This document shows positions 63,508 through 64,000 of a DNA stretch of 64,000 nucleotides, one piece after another. The notes below the pieces were generated by a model, which was given only the letters and a program-made list of their open reading frames with translations, made no database searches and was not told the DNA's origin. Origin of the DNA: Cercis canadensis (taxonomy: Eukaryota; Streptophyta; Magnoliopsida; Fabales; Fabaceae). A program made the position numbers and the translations under genes. How positions within the stretch are numbered: position 1 is the stretch's first letter; each line of letters begins with the position of its first letter. The stretch lies in contig QAOA01000553.1 in the NCBI GenBank assembly GCA_003255065.1, positions 109,532 through 173,531 of the forward strand, in the 5' to 3' direction.

Positions 63508-64000
63508 CTAGCGTGGTACAATTTGAGAAATGGTTAAACCATTGACCGAGTGTTGTTCATAATCTGGCCCATTGCTACCATTATCATTTAATTTTCCCAC
63601 AGAAAATGGTGGTCGTTCTGGTTGGGCCTGAGTTGCTGATTCACTTTTCAACATTAAAACAACTGAAGACATGGTTGGCCTGTCATATGCATCTTCCTGA
63701 ACACATAGTAATCCAATGTTCATGTATGTTAGAAATTGATCCTGACAGCATGAATCAGCTAACAAAGGATCCATCAAGTCCAGCCCCTTTCCATCATTCC
63801 ATAGATGCCATGCCTGCACCATCATTCATCATGTTTAGCAATGACTGTTATCAAGAATCCACTCAACCCAAAGAACTAAATAATTTAATATAAAGGGCAG
63901 AGCAATTCAACTCCTGACTATTTTTGCTCATGAAGGTTCTCATGCCATATCAAAACAATTTAACCTAAAAACTTACGTTTTCTATTTTCAAATGGCACTT
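63508..64000 (-). CDS. CRK K2: last exon of a CRK continuing beyond the window
   Basis: 63,508-63,813 is the last exon (AWHLWNDGKGLDLMDP.. [15 protein letters not shown].. QIVPR stop), differing from K at TQAQ for TQVQ and TISQ for TIFQ. The intron runs off the window and contains the beginning of the K-intron MITE. Whether K2 shares the lesions of K cannot be seen. Confidence 0.8.

Larger units (their letters stand above)
40120..64000. repeat. direct tandem duplication, unit 10,344 bp
   Basis: Unit 1 is 40,120-50,463. Unit 2 starts at 50,464 and runs past the window end, interrupted by the MULE. Offset is 10,344 up to 52,102 and about 17,528 after the 7.3-kb insertion and small indels. The junction joins the middle of CRK L exon 6 (after the MEGLFS codons) to intron 3 of the plastid-protein gene. 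Because the offset equals the unit length, this is one tandem event. Unit 2 contains a 5'-only plastid gene, J2 and K2. CRK J and J2 exons 1-6 encode the same protein, so the event is recent; similarity falls near 63.9 kb. Confidence 0.9.

Overview
This is a plant nuclear window, from a eudicot. The genes are intron-rich with GT..AG boundaries, and the main family is the plant-only cysteine-rich receptor-like kinase (CRK; two DUF26/Gnk2-type ectodomains, one transmembrane helix, Ser/Thr kinase). The transposons (hAT, MuDR/MULE, a plant mobile domain protein) are also plant types. I suspect a woody species such as Citrus, but the sequence does not prove it. Apart from transposon genes, every gene reads on the minus strand.

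Layout, left to right: (1) 0.6-2.6 kb, ectodomain-less CRK pseudokinase A. (2) 4.5-6.25 kb, a short duplicated segment, one copy carrying a 1.27-kb hAT element with a perfect 8-bp target duplication. (3) 6.95-9.7 kb, CRK B, degenerate, its signal-peptide end replaced by transposon sequence. (4) 9.9-10.8 kb, chimeric gene C: one DUF26 domain spliced in frame to a kinase tail. (5) 12.2-14.7 kb, a hAT-like element. (6) 16.3-19.5 kb, CRK D, intact, 666 codons by my exon count. (7) 20.9-24.5 kb and 25.6-29.1 kb, CRK pseudogenes E and F; F is split by a 486-bp Mutator-like MITE. (8) 30.0-38.5 kb, a solo CRK last exon (G) and two intact tandem CRKs, H and I (664 codons each), in a 4,229-bp repeat. 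(9) 39.3-41.5 kb, a non-CRK gene for a predicted plastid membrane protein. (10) 42.0-50.5 kb, intact CRK J (658 codons), pseudogene K and broken CRK L. (11) From 50,464 a direct tandem repeat of a 10,344-bp unit begins (truncated plastid gene, J2, start of K2). It is interrupted at 52,103-59,422 by a 7.3-kb MULE encoding a MuDR-type transposase and a plant mobile domain (PMD) protein.

The CRKs form a birth-and-death array. D, H, I, J and J2 keep all catalytic motifs and continuous exon phase; A, B, E, F and K carry stops, frameshifts or lost catalytic residues. Tandem copies supply unoccupied target sites that date or validate the transposon insertions.

Most striking: the MULE's PMD protein has a tandemly repeated GW-rich tail resembling Argonaute-binding GW/WG platforms, and the stops in both MULE genes are all explainable as C-to-T changes. 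A warning: isolated single Ns sit at several duplication junctions, so some apparent duplications may be unmerged contig ends or haplotypes. A 793-base N run hides part of the MULE.
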